Assembly (NCBI GenBank): GCA_012729115.1
Contig: JAAYDR010000041.1
Location: forward strand, 1-38,282
Direction of reading: 5' to 3'
Length of the DNA: 38,282 nt
Origin: Clostridiales bacterium
GTDB taxonomy: Bacteria > Bacillota > Clostridia > Christensenellales > Aristaeellaceae
Position 1 is the stretch's first letter. Every line of letters starts with the position of its first letter. The notes under the pieces are model-generated. The model saw only the letters and a list, made by a program, of their open reading frames with translations. It had not been told where the DNA came from and did no database searches. Position numbers and translations under genes: made by a program. Positions 1 through 8,250 of this stretch are shown here, piece by piece.

Positions 1-125
1 GCTTCGCCCAGTTGGGCCAGCGTCATGGTGATGGCGGCGGTCAGGGTCGTCTTGCCGTGGTCCACGTGTCCGATGGTGCCGACGTTTACGTGCGGCTTGT
101 TCCGCTCAAATTTTGCCTTGGCCAT
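1..125 (-). CDS. tuf: Elongation factor Tu, N-terminal 41 residues (partial, cut by window edge)
   Basis: This is the GTPase that delivers aminoacyl-tRNA to the ribosome. The visible N-terminus reads [20 protein letters not shown] and continues into the P-loop GHVDHGKTT, which is diagnostic of EF-Tu. The gene begins at the ATG whose complement is at 123-125, with a GGAGGAAC ribosome binding site at 133-140. It follows fusA by 78 bases on the same strand, the classical last position of a str operon. The rest lies to the left of the window, so nothing can be said about domains 2 and 3. Confidence 0.97.
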   Translation of the reverse strand, partial: MAKAKFERNKPHVNVGTIGHVDHGKTTLTAAITMTLAQLGE

Positions 126-203
126 GGGGTTTGTTCCTCCTTACTTCCTGGGGAAAGATGATGTTGAAAGCGTGTCGCTTTTCCTTGTGTGTGTAGGGCC
201 GAA

Positions 204-2285
204 TCAGTTGCCTTTGCGGGTTCCAGTCACCTTTTCGGCGATGCCCTTGGGCACCTCCTCGTAATGGTCAAACTGCATGGTGAAAAGTCCGCGGCCCTGG
301 GTGCGGCTGCGCAGATCGGTAGCGTAGCCAAACATTTCGCTCAGGGGTACAAAGGCGTGAACGCTTTGTTCTCCCAGCCGGGCCTCCATTCCCTCAATGC
401 GGCCGCGACGGCTGGAAATGTCGCCGATGACATCGCCCATATACTGCTCGGGGATGATGACCTCTACCTTCATCATGGGCTCCAGCAGGCAGGGATCCGC
501 TTTGGTAAGGGCTTCCTTGAAAGCCATGGAGCCTGCGATCTTGAAGGCGATCTCCGAGGAGTCCACCTCGTGGTAGCTGCCGTCAAAGACGATCGCTTTG
601 AAATCCACGACTTCATATCCGCCCAGGATGCCGCTGCCGGAGGCCTCCCTGATGCCCGCGTCGATGGGGCCGATGAATTCTTTGGGAATCACACCGCCCA
701 CGATCTTGTTCTCAAAGGTGTAGCCGACGCCAGGTTCCACGGGTTGGATCTCGATCCAGCAATGGCCATACTGGCCGTGGCCGCCGGTCTGCCGCACATA
801 GCGGCCTTCCGCCTTGGCGGGCCTGCGGATCGTTTCCCGGTAGGCTACCTGGGGCTTGCCCACGGTGGCTTCCACCTTGAACTCACGAAGCAGACGGTCC
901 ACAATGATCTCCAGATGGAGCTCACCCATGCCCGCGATGATGGTCTGTCCGGTCTGGGTATCGGTATAAGTCTTAAAGGTGGGGTCTTCCTCCGCCAACT
1001 TCACCAGGGCCATGGTCATCTTGTCCTGGCCGGCCTTGGTCTTGGGCTCAATGGCCACCTGGATCACCGGGTCGGGGAATTCCATGGATTCCAGGATAAT
1101 GGGCTTCTTCTCGTCACAGAGCGTGTCTGCGGTGGTGGTGTCCTTTAAGCCCACGATGCCGCAGATCTCGCCCGCGTAGACGGTTTCAACCTCTTCCCGG
1201 TGATTGGCGTGCATCATCAGCAGCCTGCCGATACGCTCGCGCTTGTTCTTGGTGGAATTAAAGGCATAACTGCCGCTTTGGAGTACGCCGCTGTACACCC
1301 GGCAGAAGGCCAGGCGGCCCACAAAGGGGTCCGTCATGATCTTGAAGGCCAAAGCGGACAGGGGTTCCTCGTCGGAGGCGATGCGCTCCAGCATCTGGCC
1401 GGGATGATCCGGATCCTCCCCGGTAACGGGGGGAATGTCCAGCGGAGAGGGCATATAGTCCACCACCGCGTCCAGAAGGGGCTGCACGCCTTTGTTGCGA
1501 TAGGAGGTGCCGCAGATGACAGGGGTCATGGAGCAGGCAATGGTGGCCTTGCGCAGGGCTGCCTTGATCTCCTCCTGGGAGAGTTCCTGACCATCAAAGA
1601 ACTTCTCCAGAAGTTCCTCGTCCTGTTCTGCGATGGCTTCGATGAGAATTTGGCGGTACTCGTCGGCTTGCGCCTGCATCTGCGGGGGAATTTCCTCCTC
1701 CCGCACATCCTTGCCCTCGTCGTCGTAGTAGATTTCCGCCTTCATGCGGACCAAATCCACAATGCCTTTGAAATCGCTTTCCACGCCGATGGGTAGTTGG
1801 ATAGGTACTGCGTTGGCATTCAGGCGGTCTTTCATCATGCCCACCACGCGGAAGAAATCCGCGCCGGTGATATCCATCTTGTTGACATACGCCATGCGGG
1901 GCACATGATACTTGTTGGCCTGACGCCAGACGGTTTCGCTCTGGGGCTCAACACCGCCTTTGGCGCAGAACACAGCTACGGCACCGTCCAACACACGGAG
2001 GCTCCGCTCCACTTCCACGGTAAAATCCACGTGGCCGGGGGTGTCGATGATGTTGATGCGGTGACCGTTCCATTGGCAGGTGGTGGCGGCGGAGGTGATG
2101 GTAATCCCTCGCTCCTGCTCCTGCGCCATCCAGTCCATGGTGGCCGAGCCTTCATGCGTCTCACCCAAGCGGTGCGTGCGCCCCGTATAAAACAGGATGC
2201 GTTCGGTTGTGGTGGTCTTGCCTGCGTCGATATGGGCCATAATACCGATATTGCGCACCTTTTCCAAGGGGTGACTTCTGGGCAT
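204..2285 (-). CDS. fusA: Translation elongation factor G
   Basis: EF-G is the GTPase that drives ribosomal translocation and, with the recycling factor, subunit splitting. At 693 residues it has the usual bacterial length. The G domain shows the P-loop AHIDAGKTT at residues 17-25, the G3 motif DTPGHVDF at 81-88 and the G4 motif NKMD at 135-138. The long C-terminal part fits domains II to V. The start has an AAGGAG-type site just upstream (complement near 2292-2300). It lies 62 bases after rpsG and before tuf, the normal str operon order. No truncation is visible. Confidence 0.98.
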   Translation of the reverse strand: MPRSHPLEKVRNIGIMAHIDAGKTTTTERILFYTGRTHRLGETHEGSATMDWMAQEQERGITITSAATTCQWNGHRINIIDTPGHVDFTVEVERSLRVLDGAVAVFCAKGGVEPQSETVWRQANKYHVPRMAYVNKMDITGADFFRVVGMMKDRLNANAVPIQLPIGVESDFKGIVDLVRMKAEIYYDDEGKDVREEEIPPQMQAQADEYRQILIEAIAEQDEELLEKFFDGQELSQEEIKAALRKATIACSMTPVICGTSYRNKGVQPLLDAVVDYMPSPLDIPPVTGEDPDHPGQMLERIASDEEPLSALAFKIMTDPFVGRLAFCRVYSGVLQSGSYAFNSTKNKRERIGRLLMMHANHREEVETVYAGEICGIVGLKDTTTADTLCDEKKPIILESMEFPDPVIQVAIEPKTKAGQDKMTMALVKLAEEDPTFKTYTDTQTGQTIIAGMGELHLEIIVDRLLREFKVEATVGKPQVAYRETIRRPAKAEGRYVRQTGGHGQYGHCWIEIQPVEPGVGYTFENKIVGGVIPKEFIGPIDAGIREASGSGILGGYEVVDFKAIVFDGSYHEVDSSEIAFKIAGSMAFKEALTKADPCLLEPMMKVEVIIPEQYMGDVIGDISSRRGRIEGMEARLGEQSVHAFVPLSEMFGYATDLRSRTQGRGLFTMQFDHYEEVPKGIAEKVTGTRKGN

Positions 2286-2347
2286 AGGGAATGGGTCTCC
2301 TTTCGGGTCTGCGGAATAGGGGAGCTTCGCCTGGAGTGGGAATATGC

Positions 2348-2818
2348 TTACCAGCGGTAATGGGCAAAAGCCTTGTTGGCTTCAGCCATGCGGTGCATTT
2401 CTTCCTTACGCTTCACAGCGGAGCCGGTGTTGTTGGCGGCATCCATGAGTTCGGCTGCCAGGCGCTCGGCCATGGTTTTTTCACCGCGCTTGCGGCTGAA
2501 ATCCACAAGCCAGCGCAGGCCAAGGGTCTGGCGGCGCTCAGGACGAATCTCAATGGGGACCTGGTAGGTAGCGCCGCCCACACGGCGGGCCTTGACCTCC
2601 AGTTGGGGAGACACATTGGCCAGAGCAGCCGTAAAGACTTCGTTGGCATCCTTACCGGTCTTGTTGGCAATGGTCTCAAAGGCTGAATAGCAGATGCGCT
2701 GCGCTGTGCCGCGCTTGCCGTCCAGCATGATCTGATTGATGAGTTTGGTAACCACAGTGGTCCCGTGTACGGGATCCGGCAATACCTCACGCTTAGGAAT
2801 AAATCCGCGACGGGGCAT
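2348..2818 (-). CDS. rpsG: 30S ribosomal protein S7
   Basis: S7 is a primary 16S rRNA-binding protein that nucleates assembly of the 30S head. The 156-residue product has the normal length and the recognisable start [19 protein letters not shown], followed by the conserved helix around [17 protein letters not shown] site lies about seven bases upstream of the ATG (complement 2818). It is separated from rpsL by an unusually long 262-base spacer. In enterobacteria the S12-S7 spacer is the S7 autoregulatory target, so the spacer may matter for control. Confidence 0.98.
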   Translation of the reverse strand: MPRRGFIPKREVLPDPVHGTTVVTKLINQIMLDGKRGTAQRICYSAFETIANKTGKDANEVFTAALANVSPQLEVKARRVGGATYQVPIEIRPERRQTLGLRWLVDFSRKRGEKTMAERLAAELMDAANNTGSAVKRKEEMHRMAEANKAFAHYRW

Positions 2819-3080
2819 GGTTTTCCCTCCTTATGTCAGCCTGGGGCATATGCCCGGGGCTCTGGGTTCCATGGGGCGCCCTGGAAGGCAAGCCCTGGAG
2901 AAAGCTTCGTTCTGGCTTTGCGCTGCTGTGCTGTTTCTGACGGCCTTCAGCATCGACCGCTCCGGTCTACCGGAAAGTCACGCGGTGTGCGGGGTCATCG
3001 CCACGCTTCGATTCTCACGGGCAAGTTCTCCGCGCCTGCGCCCACTTCGAAAGGGGGGCAAACGGCTGCGCAAAAAGGGT
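2819..3080 (-). other. Long S12-S7 intercistronic spacer, no gene seen
   Basis: This 262-base stretch inside the str operon contains no convincing reading frame with a ribosome binding site on either strand. It is GC-rich. It holds a 12-base perfect palindrome GGGCATATGCCC at 2844-2855 and a small CCGGT/ACCGG inverted repeat near 2963-2974. I see no T-tract terminator. A structured S7-binding leader is possible by analogy with the enterobacterial str operon, but I could not model that fold. Confidence 0.4.
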
Positions 3081-3455
3081 TTACTTCTTAGGCCGCTTGG
3101 CGCCGTACAGGGACCGGCCCTGCATCCGCTTGGCCACGCCTGCTGTATCCAGAGCGCCGCGAATGATGTGATAACGAACGCCGGGCAAATCGCGCACACG
3201 GCCGCCGCGGATCAACACCACGCTGTGCTCCTGCAGATTGTGACCAATGCCCGGGATATAGCACGTACCTTCAATGAGATTCGTCAGACGGATACGTGCA
3301 ATTTTCCGCAGGGCAGAGTTGGGCTTTTTGGGTGTCGTGGTCTTGACGCTGAGGCAGACGCCGCGCTTTTGCGGGCAGCCTTGCAGAATAGGCGCCGTAG
3401 ACCGACCTTCCACCTTTTGCCGTCCCTTGCGGATCAATTGATTGATCGTGGGCAT
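3081..3455 (-). CDS. rpsL: 30S ribosomal protein S12 (Arg at position 88)
   Basis: S12 sits at the decoding centre and controls accuracy. The 124-residue product starts [13 protein letters not shown] at the ATG complementary to 3453-3455, with GGAGGTG upstream. A longer in-frame extension to 3488 has no ribosome binding site and is rejected. The decoding loop [13 protein letters not shown] is intact, with Lys43 and Lys44. The second loop reads [13 protein letters not shown], so residue 88 is Arg (codon at 3192-3194) where most bacteria have Lys; Asp89, the usual methylthiolation site, is kept. K88R is a known streptomycin-resistance substitution in E. coli and Mycobacterium. The gene lies between the L7Ae-like gene and rpsG. 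Confidence 0.98.
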   Translation of the reverse strand: MPTINQLIRKGRQKVEGRSTAPILQGCPQKRGVCLSVKTTTPKKPNSALRKIARIRLTNLIEGTCYIPGIGHNLQEHSVVLIRGGRVRDLPGVRYHIIRGALDTAGVAKRMQGRSLYGAKRPKK

Positions 3456-3536
3456 GGAAACACCTCCGGAAATAATATCTATAAACACCCCGCAACCCTC
3501 GGGGTCTTATAGGCCTGGGATTGGGTCTCTGCCGGG

Positions 3537-3782
3537 CTACTTGAGCAATGCGGCGGCGGCGGTATCTACCCCCACCAGGCACAGCTTGCCCAGCTCCTTC
3601 ATGCTGTCCATGATCTGTAACGGCACCCGTTTCTCCTGGCAGAGAGATTCCACCTGACGATAGAGAAATTCATCCGCATCCTTGCAGAGGAACACGCGGG
3701 TTGCCTTGCCGTCTCGGACAGCCCGAAGAACCTGCTTGACGCCCACCACACGGTCGGTGGGATGGCGGAGGCGTTGCTCCAT
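3537..3782 (-). CDS. L7Ae-family ribosomal protein-like (YbxF/RplGB type)
   Basis: This is an 81-residue protein of the L7Ae/L30e/S12e/Gadd45 family, which binds kink-turn RNA. Firmicutes carry a copy (YbxF in Bacillus) just before rpsL. The family signature is visible in the C-terminal half, around IMDSMKELGKLCLVGVDTAA, with the KELG and hydrophobic GVDTAAA stretch. I start it at the ATG complementary to 3780-3782, preceded by GAGGAGG at about 3793-3799. A longer frame to 3932 overlaps the operon promoter at 3904-3932 and cannot be translated from that transcript. It is the first gene of the str operon here; rpoB/rpoC are not directly upstream. Confidence 0.9.
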   Translation of the reverse strand: MEQRLRHPTDRVVGVKQVLRAVRDGKATRVFLCKDADEFLYRQVESLCQEKRVPLQIMDSMKELGKLCLVGVDTAAAALLK

Positions 3783-3903
3783 GGGGGGAATCCCTCCTCG
3801 CTTGGATAGGTGGATGTCCGGATGCTGCATTGGGAGCTTCAAACCGATAGAGATCTTGTCCGGAAAAAAGCACACAAAAACAGAGATACTGGGCAACCAT
3901 AAC

Positions 3904-3932
3904 ATAATATCACGCGGACGATGAGGTGTCAA
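3904..3932 (-). promoter_or_regulatory. Sigma-A promoter of the str operon
   Basis: On the minus strand a perfect TTGACA (3927-3932) is separated by exactly 17 bases from TATTAT (3904-3909), with an A/T-rich stretch upstream resembling an UP element. Transcription would start near 3897, leaving a leader of roughly 115 bases before the L7Ae-like gene. Confidence 0.85.
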
Positions 3933-3964
3933 ATATTTTTTAGAACAGAGCGAGGAAGTAATAG

Positions 3965-3988
3965 ATAAAACAAGACTCCGGCGCGGAG
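3965..3988 (-). terminator. Probable terminator of the dnaD-dnaI-arsC-like operon
   Basis: The minus-strand transcript forms CTCCG-CGC-CGGAG (3976-3988) followed by a T-rich run (TCTTGTTTT). It lies just after the ArsC-like stop codon and before the str promoter, where a terminator is expected. The stem is short, so confidence is moderate. Confidence 0.55.
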
Positions 3989-4003
3989 GCCGTTCTTATT
4001 CCG

Positions 4004-4345
4004 TCATTCCATCCATCGCAGCCAGACGGCCTCATCCACCCCCACCGTGACCTGGCTGCCGTTTCGCACAATGGGGCTGATGAGAGCGGAGGGATCCTGT
4101 TCCAGTTCGGATAGAATCAGGCTGTCAATGGTCATGCGGGCCACAGGCCGCTCCAGGGCTTTCATGCCGGAGCGGTCTACCAGGGCGCGGGCTCCGGCGG
4201 CCCGGGCAAAAAGCTCCAGTTCCCGGCGGCCTGGTTTGTGCTTCTTTAGATCCACAAGCTGGTAGGGGATGCGGCGTTCCTTGAAGAAGCGCTCGGCCTT
4301 GAGGACGTCGGGATTCTTCTTATTGACATAAATTTGGATGTTCAT
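4004..4345 (-). CDS. ArsC/Spx-fold protein lacking the catalytic cysteine
   Basis: The 113-residue product matches the thioredoxin-like ArsC/Spx/YffB family in length and pattern: strand MNIQIYV, then a helix KAERFFKERRIPYQ, then a helical middle, then a late strand near IVRNGSQVTVG. Active arsenate reductases and Spx have a cysteine in the first loop. Here that position is Asn11 (sequence NKKNPDV) and there is no CxxC, so a redox role is unlikely. Its start overlaps the DnaI-like stop by four bases (4342-4345), so it is translationally coupled to replication genes. Function unknown; a protein-binding role like that of Spx is one inference. Confidence 0.75.
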   Translation of the reverse strand: MNIQIYVNKKNPDVLKAERFFKERRIPYQLVDLKKHKPGRRELELFARAAGARALVDRSGMKALERPVARMTIDSLILSELEQDPSALISPIVRNGSQVTVGVDEAVWLRWME

Positions 4346-5346
4346 GGGCGGCCTCCAACTTTACCCAGGCTTTTTCGGATGTCTTCGCCCATGAAGTTCA
4401 GCTGCTTGCAGTCCCTGCTGTCCAGCAAACGGGAGGTTACACGCTCGGTATAGCGGTCTTTCAGTGCCGTAAGGGTAAGATTGGTGCTGATGACTGTGTG
4501 CAATCCGGCCATCTGCCTCTCGTTGAGCAGGGCAAATAGTTGGGTGACGGTAATGTTGTTCATCAACGGTTCGGTCCCCAGGTCGTCCAGGAGCAGGACA
4601 GGTGCGTCCATAATGTCCGCCATTTGTTCCGGGTCGTTGTCAATGTAGGACTTGCGGGCAATTTCAAAGAGCCGATAGGCGCTGAGATAGAGGGGGAGGA
4701 AGCCGCGCTTCACCAATCGATGGGCGATGGAGTGAAGGAGATAGGTCTTGCCCAGGCCGCTCTGGCCGATGAGGAGCAAGTCACGGATTGGTGTATTGGG
4801 GAAGGTGTCTGCGTATTCCAGGGCAATGTTCCGGTTGAGGAGCATCATCTGCCGCTGGCTGACCCCATGGGGAGCCACGGGTTCCTGGGAGAACAGTTTT
4901 TCGTCAAATGCCTCGAAGGTTTGGGACCGGGGGCCGGTAAGACCCAGCGCGTCCAGCATCCGGCGATTCAGCTCGGTTTCAAAGCAGGCACACATGTGGC
5001 GGGTGGGCTCATAGATGTAGCCCTCATCCCGGCAGAGGGAACAGGTGTATTCAGGCTGGAGGGCCAGCGGGCTGAGGCCGCCGGATGACAGGCAGGCAGC
5101 GATTTTTTCATTATACAAAGCCATGGTTTGGGAGAGAGTGGCATTGATTTGCGGATTCTTGTGGATGGCGGTGATCCCGTGGCGGATGCCCGCCATAAGC
5201 GCTTCCTTGCGAGCGCTCAAAAGGTCCGAAAGGCCGGGGCACTGGCTGCAGGCATCGGCACAGCGCTGTTCAAAGAGGCGGTGGTTTTCCTCCCGGCGGA
5301 GGGCATAGTCTCGCTGAAGGCCCAGGATGATCTGATCCCTTGTCAT
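4342..5346 (-). CDS. DnaI/DnaC-like replicative helicase loader (AAA+ ATPase)
   Basis: This protein is expected to load the replicative helicase onto DNA at initiation and restart. The N-terminal 120 residues are helical and end in a zinc-ribbon-like cluster with Cys102, Cys105, Cys119 and Cys121, as in Bacillus DnaI. The AAA+ domain has Walker A GQSGLGKT at about 194-201 and Walker B VLLLDDLGTEP at about 250-260, followed by an Arg-rich sensor region near TERVTSRLLD. At 334 residues it is close to DnaI. It overlaps the DnaD-domain gene upstream and the ArsC-like gene downstream by four bases each, which implies one transcript. DnaC-like loaders of phage origin look similar, but the chromosomal context favours DnaI. 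Confidence 0.9.
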   Translation of the reverse strand: MTRDQIILGLQRDYALRREENHRLFEQRCADACSQCPGLSDLLSARKEALMAGIRHGITAIHKNPQINATLSQTMALYNEKIAACLSSGGLSPLALQPEYTCSLCRDEGYIYEPTRHMCACFETELNRRMLDALGLTGPRSQTFEAFDEKLFSQEPVAPHGVSQRQMMLLNRNIALEYADTFPNTPIRDLLLIGQSGLGKTYLLHSIAHRLVKRGFLPLYLSAYRLFEIARKSYIDNDPEQMADIMDAPVLLLDDLGTEPLMNNITVTQLFALLNERQMAGLHTVISTNLTLTALKDRYTERVTSRLLDSRDCKQLNFMGEDIRKSLGKVGGRP

Positions 5347-6857
5347 AGCTTGCGCGCCTCCTCCAACGCCTGGGCACTGGGGCCGTCGTATTCGGCGGGG
5401 TCATAGTCCCGCTGTGGGTATTGCTGCTCGATCACCTGTTTTGTCGGTCTGGGCGAGGGGGAATCGGGCCTGGCGGCAGTCTGGGCAGCTTCCTTGCGGC
5501 TGGCGTTTTCCGCCCGGGCTTCCTGCAGGGTGACAATGCCCTTGTCATGCCAGTTTTCCAGCACCTTGTCCATGAAAAGCAGAGGTTTGTCGGTGTTGCG
5601 GGCCATTTCCGCAGCCGCGTGAAGCAGTGGCTCGGGGATGTTCCATTGCTCCCGCCATTTCTGGAGCAACTCCCGGTCGCTGATCTTGGGCACGCATTCC
5701 CGCCCAGCGCTTTGGCAGAGGGCCTTCAGAAGAGTGTTCTGTTCCTGAATGGCGGCAAGGTAGTCCCGAACCTCCTGAGGGCTGGAAAGCCCTTTGTCCT
5801 TCCAGGAGATGAGCAACTCCGTTACGGAGTCCAGGGAGCGGTTTCCCCGGCGGGAGCCAACGGCCTGGGCTGCCAACAGGATCATTTCGTGGTCCCCATA
5901 GGTAAGCATGTCCCGGTAGACCAGGCGCTTGCCTTCATCGATCACCGCGGCCTTGATGCCGCAGGCGGAGAGCATCTCCCGCACCCGTTGGGTCTCTTCC
6001 TTTTCTTGGGAAAGCTGCTTCTCCACATGGGAGGCGGAGAGGCTTGCCTTGCCGCTGCGGGTGCGCAGGCCTTCCAGGATTTTATCCAGGTACTTAAAGC
6101 TGGGGTCGCCGCCGGTCATTTCGGTGCAGGCACTTTCGATGGCCTTGGGGGCAAACCCCCATTCCACGGTCCATTTTACATAAAGATCAGTTTCATCAAG
6201 GCTGGGATCCCTGTACTTGCCCATGCGGCGGAGGACCTTGCGGGCGCCCTTCCAGGCGGCCTCAGAGCGGGAAAACAACTGCTCCGCTGCCTCAATGCTG
6301 TGGACATGCTGCTGGCACAGTTCCACAGCCATCTTCTGGGCCTCTTTGAAGCTGAACTGTACCCCGCGGGTGCTTACCAGATGCTGCACCATCATCAGCA
6401 CGATTTCCCGGGGCAGGCCCAGCTGCTCCACCCATTCGTAGGCCAAAACGGTTTCGTTGCCGTGCAGCTTGCGCCGGTCCCCGAAGATGGTAAACAGCGC
6501 ATGGGCAAATTCCATGTAGGCCTCGTCCTGGGGAGCACACTGGCGGCTGACCAGGGTTTGCTGAACGCTCAAAAAGCGGTATAGAGGCGGGCTGTCCTTC
6601 ACACGCGCCACCAGCCGGCAGCGTTCCCAATAGCGCAGCGCCCGGGCCACATCCTCCTCCTCCAGGGACAGGGCTTTGGCTACATCCGCCAAAGTGAGGG
6701 ATTCCTCCATGCAGGTGGTCTGGGTATACATGAGACCATATAAATAGACCTTGATGTAGTTGTCCGGGGCAGCAGGCATGTATTCGCAGATAAAGGCGTT
6801 GGGAAGGGCGGTGACCTCCCACAGCATGGCGCTTTTATCGCTTTGGAACAAGGGCAT
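5343..6857 (-). CDS. DnaD-domain replication initiation protein with three DnaD-type repeats
   Basis: DnaD and DnaB of low-GC Gram-positives remodel origin DNA and help recruit the helicase loader. I start this 504-residue protein at MPLFQSDKSA, where GAGGTGA precedes the ATG (complement 6855-6857); a longer frame to 7070 runs across the promoter and is rejected. Residues 20-100 look like the DnaD N-terminal winged helix. The C-terminal DnaD motif (YxxxIxxxW type) appears three times: YLDKILEGL at 256-264, SVTELLISWKDKG near 344-356 and FMDKVLENWHDKG at 428-440. DnaD itself has about 230 residues and one such domain. The tail from about 455 is Pro/Gln-rich and likely disordered. It is the first gene of the helicase-loading operon. 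Confidence 0.88.
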   Translation of the reverse strand: MPLFQSDKSAMLWEVTALPNAFICEYMPAAPDNYIKVYLYGLMYTQTTCMEESLTLADVAKALSLEEEDVARALRYWERCRLVARVKDSPPLYRFLSVQQTLVSRQCAPQDEAYMEFAHALFTIFGDRRKLHGNETVLAYEWVEQLGLPREIVLMMVQHLVSTRGVQFSFKEAQKMAVELCQQHVHSIEAAEQLFSRSEAAWKGARKVLRRMGKYRDPSLDETDLYVKWTVEWGFAPKAIESACTEMTGGDPSFKYLDKILEGLRTRSGKASLSASHVEKQLSQEKEETQRVREMLSACGIKAAVIDEGKRLVYRDMLTYGDHEMILLAAQAVGSRRGNRSLDSVTELLISWKDKGLSSPQEVRDYLAAIQEQNTLLKALCQSAGRECVPKISDRELLQKWREQWNIPEPLLHAAAEMARNTDKPLLFMDKVLENWHDKGIVTLQEARAENASRKEAAQTAARPDSPSPRPTKQVIEQQYPQRDYDPAEYDGPSAQALEEARKL

Positions 6858-6902
6858 GGGCTCACCTCGATCAAAATGGGATCCGTCACTGGGTACTGTG
6901 GA

Positions 6903-6935
6903 AGTATACCATATTCTTTCGGGAGTCTCCAGAGC
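6903..6935 (-). promoter_or_regulatory. Extended -10 promoter for the dnaD-like operon
   Basis: The minus strand reads TATGGTATACT, an extended -10 (TGG before TATACT, 6903-6908). No good -35 is visible at 16-18 bases. The same TGGTATACT core stands before dnaE and before the membrane protein gene at 32682. Confidence 0.5.
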
Positions 6936-7030
6936 TGGGTAAAATCTGTTGCCCGCCGGATAGCGGCATCGTTTTCCATCAGCTGTTTGTCTGATGCTTT
7001 GGGAAAAATAGGGGAAGCCTGATGAAACAC

Positions 7031-7059
7031 GTGACAATCTGTTGGTTATGATGTACAAT
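7031..7059 (+). promoter_or_regulatory. Promoter of the AfuA/Fbp-type ABC importer
   Basis: GTGACA (7031-7036) and TACAAT (7054-7059) are spaced by 17 bases, giving a start near 7066 and a leader of about 40 bases before the binding-protein gene. I saw no clear Fur-type palindrome over it. Confidence 0.65.
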
Positions 7060-7107
7060 ACAGGATACAAAGCGGTTCACCGCGAATAGAATACAGGAGG
7101 CATCACC

Positions 7108-8118
7108 ATGAGGAAGATTATCGCATTGGCATTGGCGGCTGTCCTGACGCTTGGACTTTGTTCCGTAAGCGCGATGGCTGAAAAAGCCGACACGGACTAC
7201 ACCGGATCCGTGGTCATCTACTCCCCCCACGACGCCGATCCCCTGGCAGCGGGCATTGCCATGTTTGAGGCGAAGTATCCCAATATCAAGGTTGAGTTGG
7301 TTGCTGCCGGTACGGGCGAGCTTACCACGCGCCTTGATGCTGAAAAGGAAAACCCAATCGCTGACGTGCTTTGGGGCGGTGGCGCCGATTCCCTGGCCGC
7401 GTATACCCAGCTGTTCCAGCCCTATGTATGTGCCAATGATGATGTGATCGCCGATGCTTTCAAGGATGCCGACGACATGTGGATCGGCGAGTCTCCGCTG
7501 CCCATGGTCTTCGTCTACAACAAGACCCTGCTTGGCGACCAGGAGCCCCCCATGACCTGGGAAGCGTTGGCCGATGAAAAATGGAAGGGCAAGATCGCCT
7601 TTGCATCCCCCGCCAAAAGCGGCTCCGCCTTCACTCAGCTTTGCACCATGGTGCAGGCTGCCGGCGGTGACAACGAACAAGGCTGGGATCTCGTCGCCCG
7701 TTTCATTGCCAACCTGGATGGCAAGATTCAGGATTCTTCCGGGAACTGCCATAAGCTTGTTGCTTCCGGCGAGTACACCATCGGTGTGACCATCGAGAAG
7801 TCCGCCGTACTCTACGCCGACAATCCTGATATCGGTTTCCTGTATCCCGCTCAGGACTCCGCCGTTCCTGACGGAGTCGCGCTGGTCAAGGGCTGCCCCA
7901 ACGAAGAAAATGCAAAGCTGTTTATCGATTTTGTGACCGGCTATGACTGCCAGCTGGACCAGAACAAGAGCTGGAAACGCCGCCCGGTTCGCAGCGATCT
8001 CCAGCCCGAGGGTCTGAGCGCGCTTACCGAAATCGACCTGCTGGACTATGACTTCACCTGGGCTGCCACCAACAAGGCCGCCATCATCGAGAAGTGGCAG
8101 GATCTTGTGGCGCAATGA
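7108..8118 (+). CDS. AfuA/FbpA-type ABC transporter substrate-binding protein
   Basis: This is the extracellular solute receptor of the importer that follows. The first 24 residues form a signal peptide: basic MRKI, a hydrophobic core and an AMA-EK cleavage site. The Cys at LGLC is not in a good lipobox, so it is probably not a lipoprotein. The mature part begins GSVVIYSPHDADPL and contains GGGADSL and TWEALADEKWKGKIAF, the layout of family 1840 (AfuA/FutA/FbpA) ferric-binding proteins. Relatives also carry thiamine, polyamines or phosphonates, so iron is likely but not shown. The ATG at 7108 has an AGGAGG site. A strong hairpin follows, probably setting a higher level than for the membrane genes. 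Confidence 0.88.
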   Translation: MRKIIALALAAVLTLGLCSVSAMAEKADTDYTGSVVIYSPHDADPLAAGIAMFEAKYPNIKVELVAAGTGELTTRLDAEKENPIADVLWGGGADSLAAYTQLFQPYVCANDDVIADAFKDADDMWIGESPLPMVFVYNKTLLGDQEPPMTWEALADEKWKGKIAFASPAKSGSAFTQLCTMVQAAGGDNEQGWDLVARFIANLDGKIQDSSGNCHKLVASGEYTIGVTIEKSAVLYADNPDIGFLYPAQDSAVPDGVALVKGCPNEENAKLFIDFVTGYDCQLDQNKSWKRRPVRSDLQPEGLSALTEIDLLDYDFTWAATNKAAIIEKWQDLVAQ

Positions 8119-8196
8119 TCCGTCAGGCTTGAAACGCAACAACACGTCCCAAGGATCAAGCAGACTTTGTTTGACGCAGGGGCGTCAGCTTGTCTA

Positions 8197-8233
8197 AAAC
8201 TGAGGGACATCCAGCAAGGATGTCCTTCAGTTT
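8197..8233 (+). terminator. Intercistronic hairpin between binding protein and ATPase genes
   Basis: A 16-base stem (8197-8212 with 8218-8233, one G-T wobble) closes a five-base AGCAA loop and is followed by a weak TTTATAT stretch. It ends only a few bases before the ATPase ribosome binding site. Such stem-loops after binding-protein genes commonly stabilise the upstream message or act as partial terminators, so that the receptor is made in excess. Confidence 0.7.
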
Positions 8234-8250
8234 ATATGGGAGGGAACGGT

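Noticed and set aside
189-1148. Long plus-strand frame opposite fusA
   Set aside because: Antisense shadow of a highly conserved gene; no ribosome binding site and no family pattern.
6858-7070. N-terminal extension of the DnaD-domain protein to 7070
   Set aside because: It would cross the extended -10 element at 6903-6911 and lacks a ribosome binding site; the internal ATG at 6857 has GAGGTGA.
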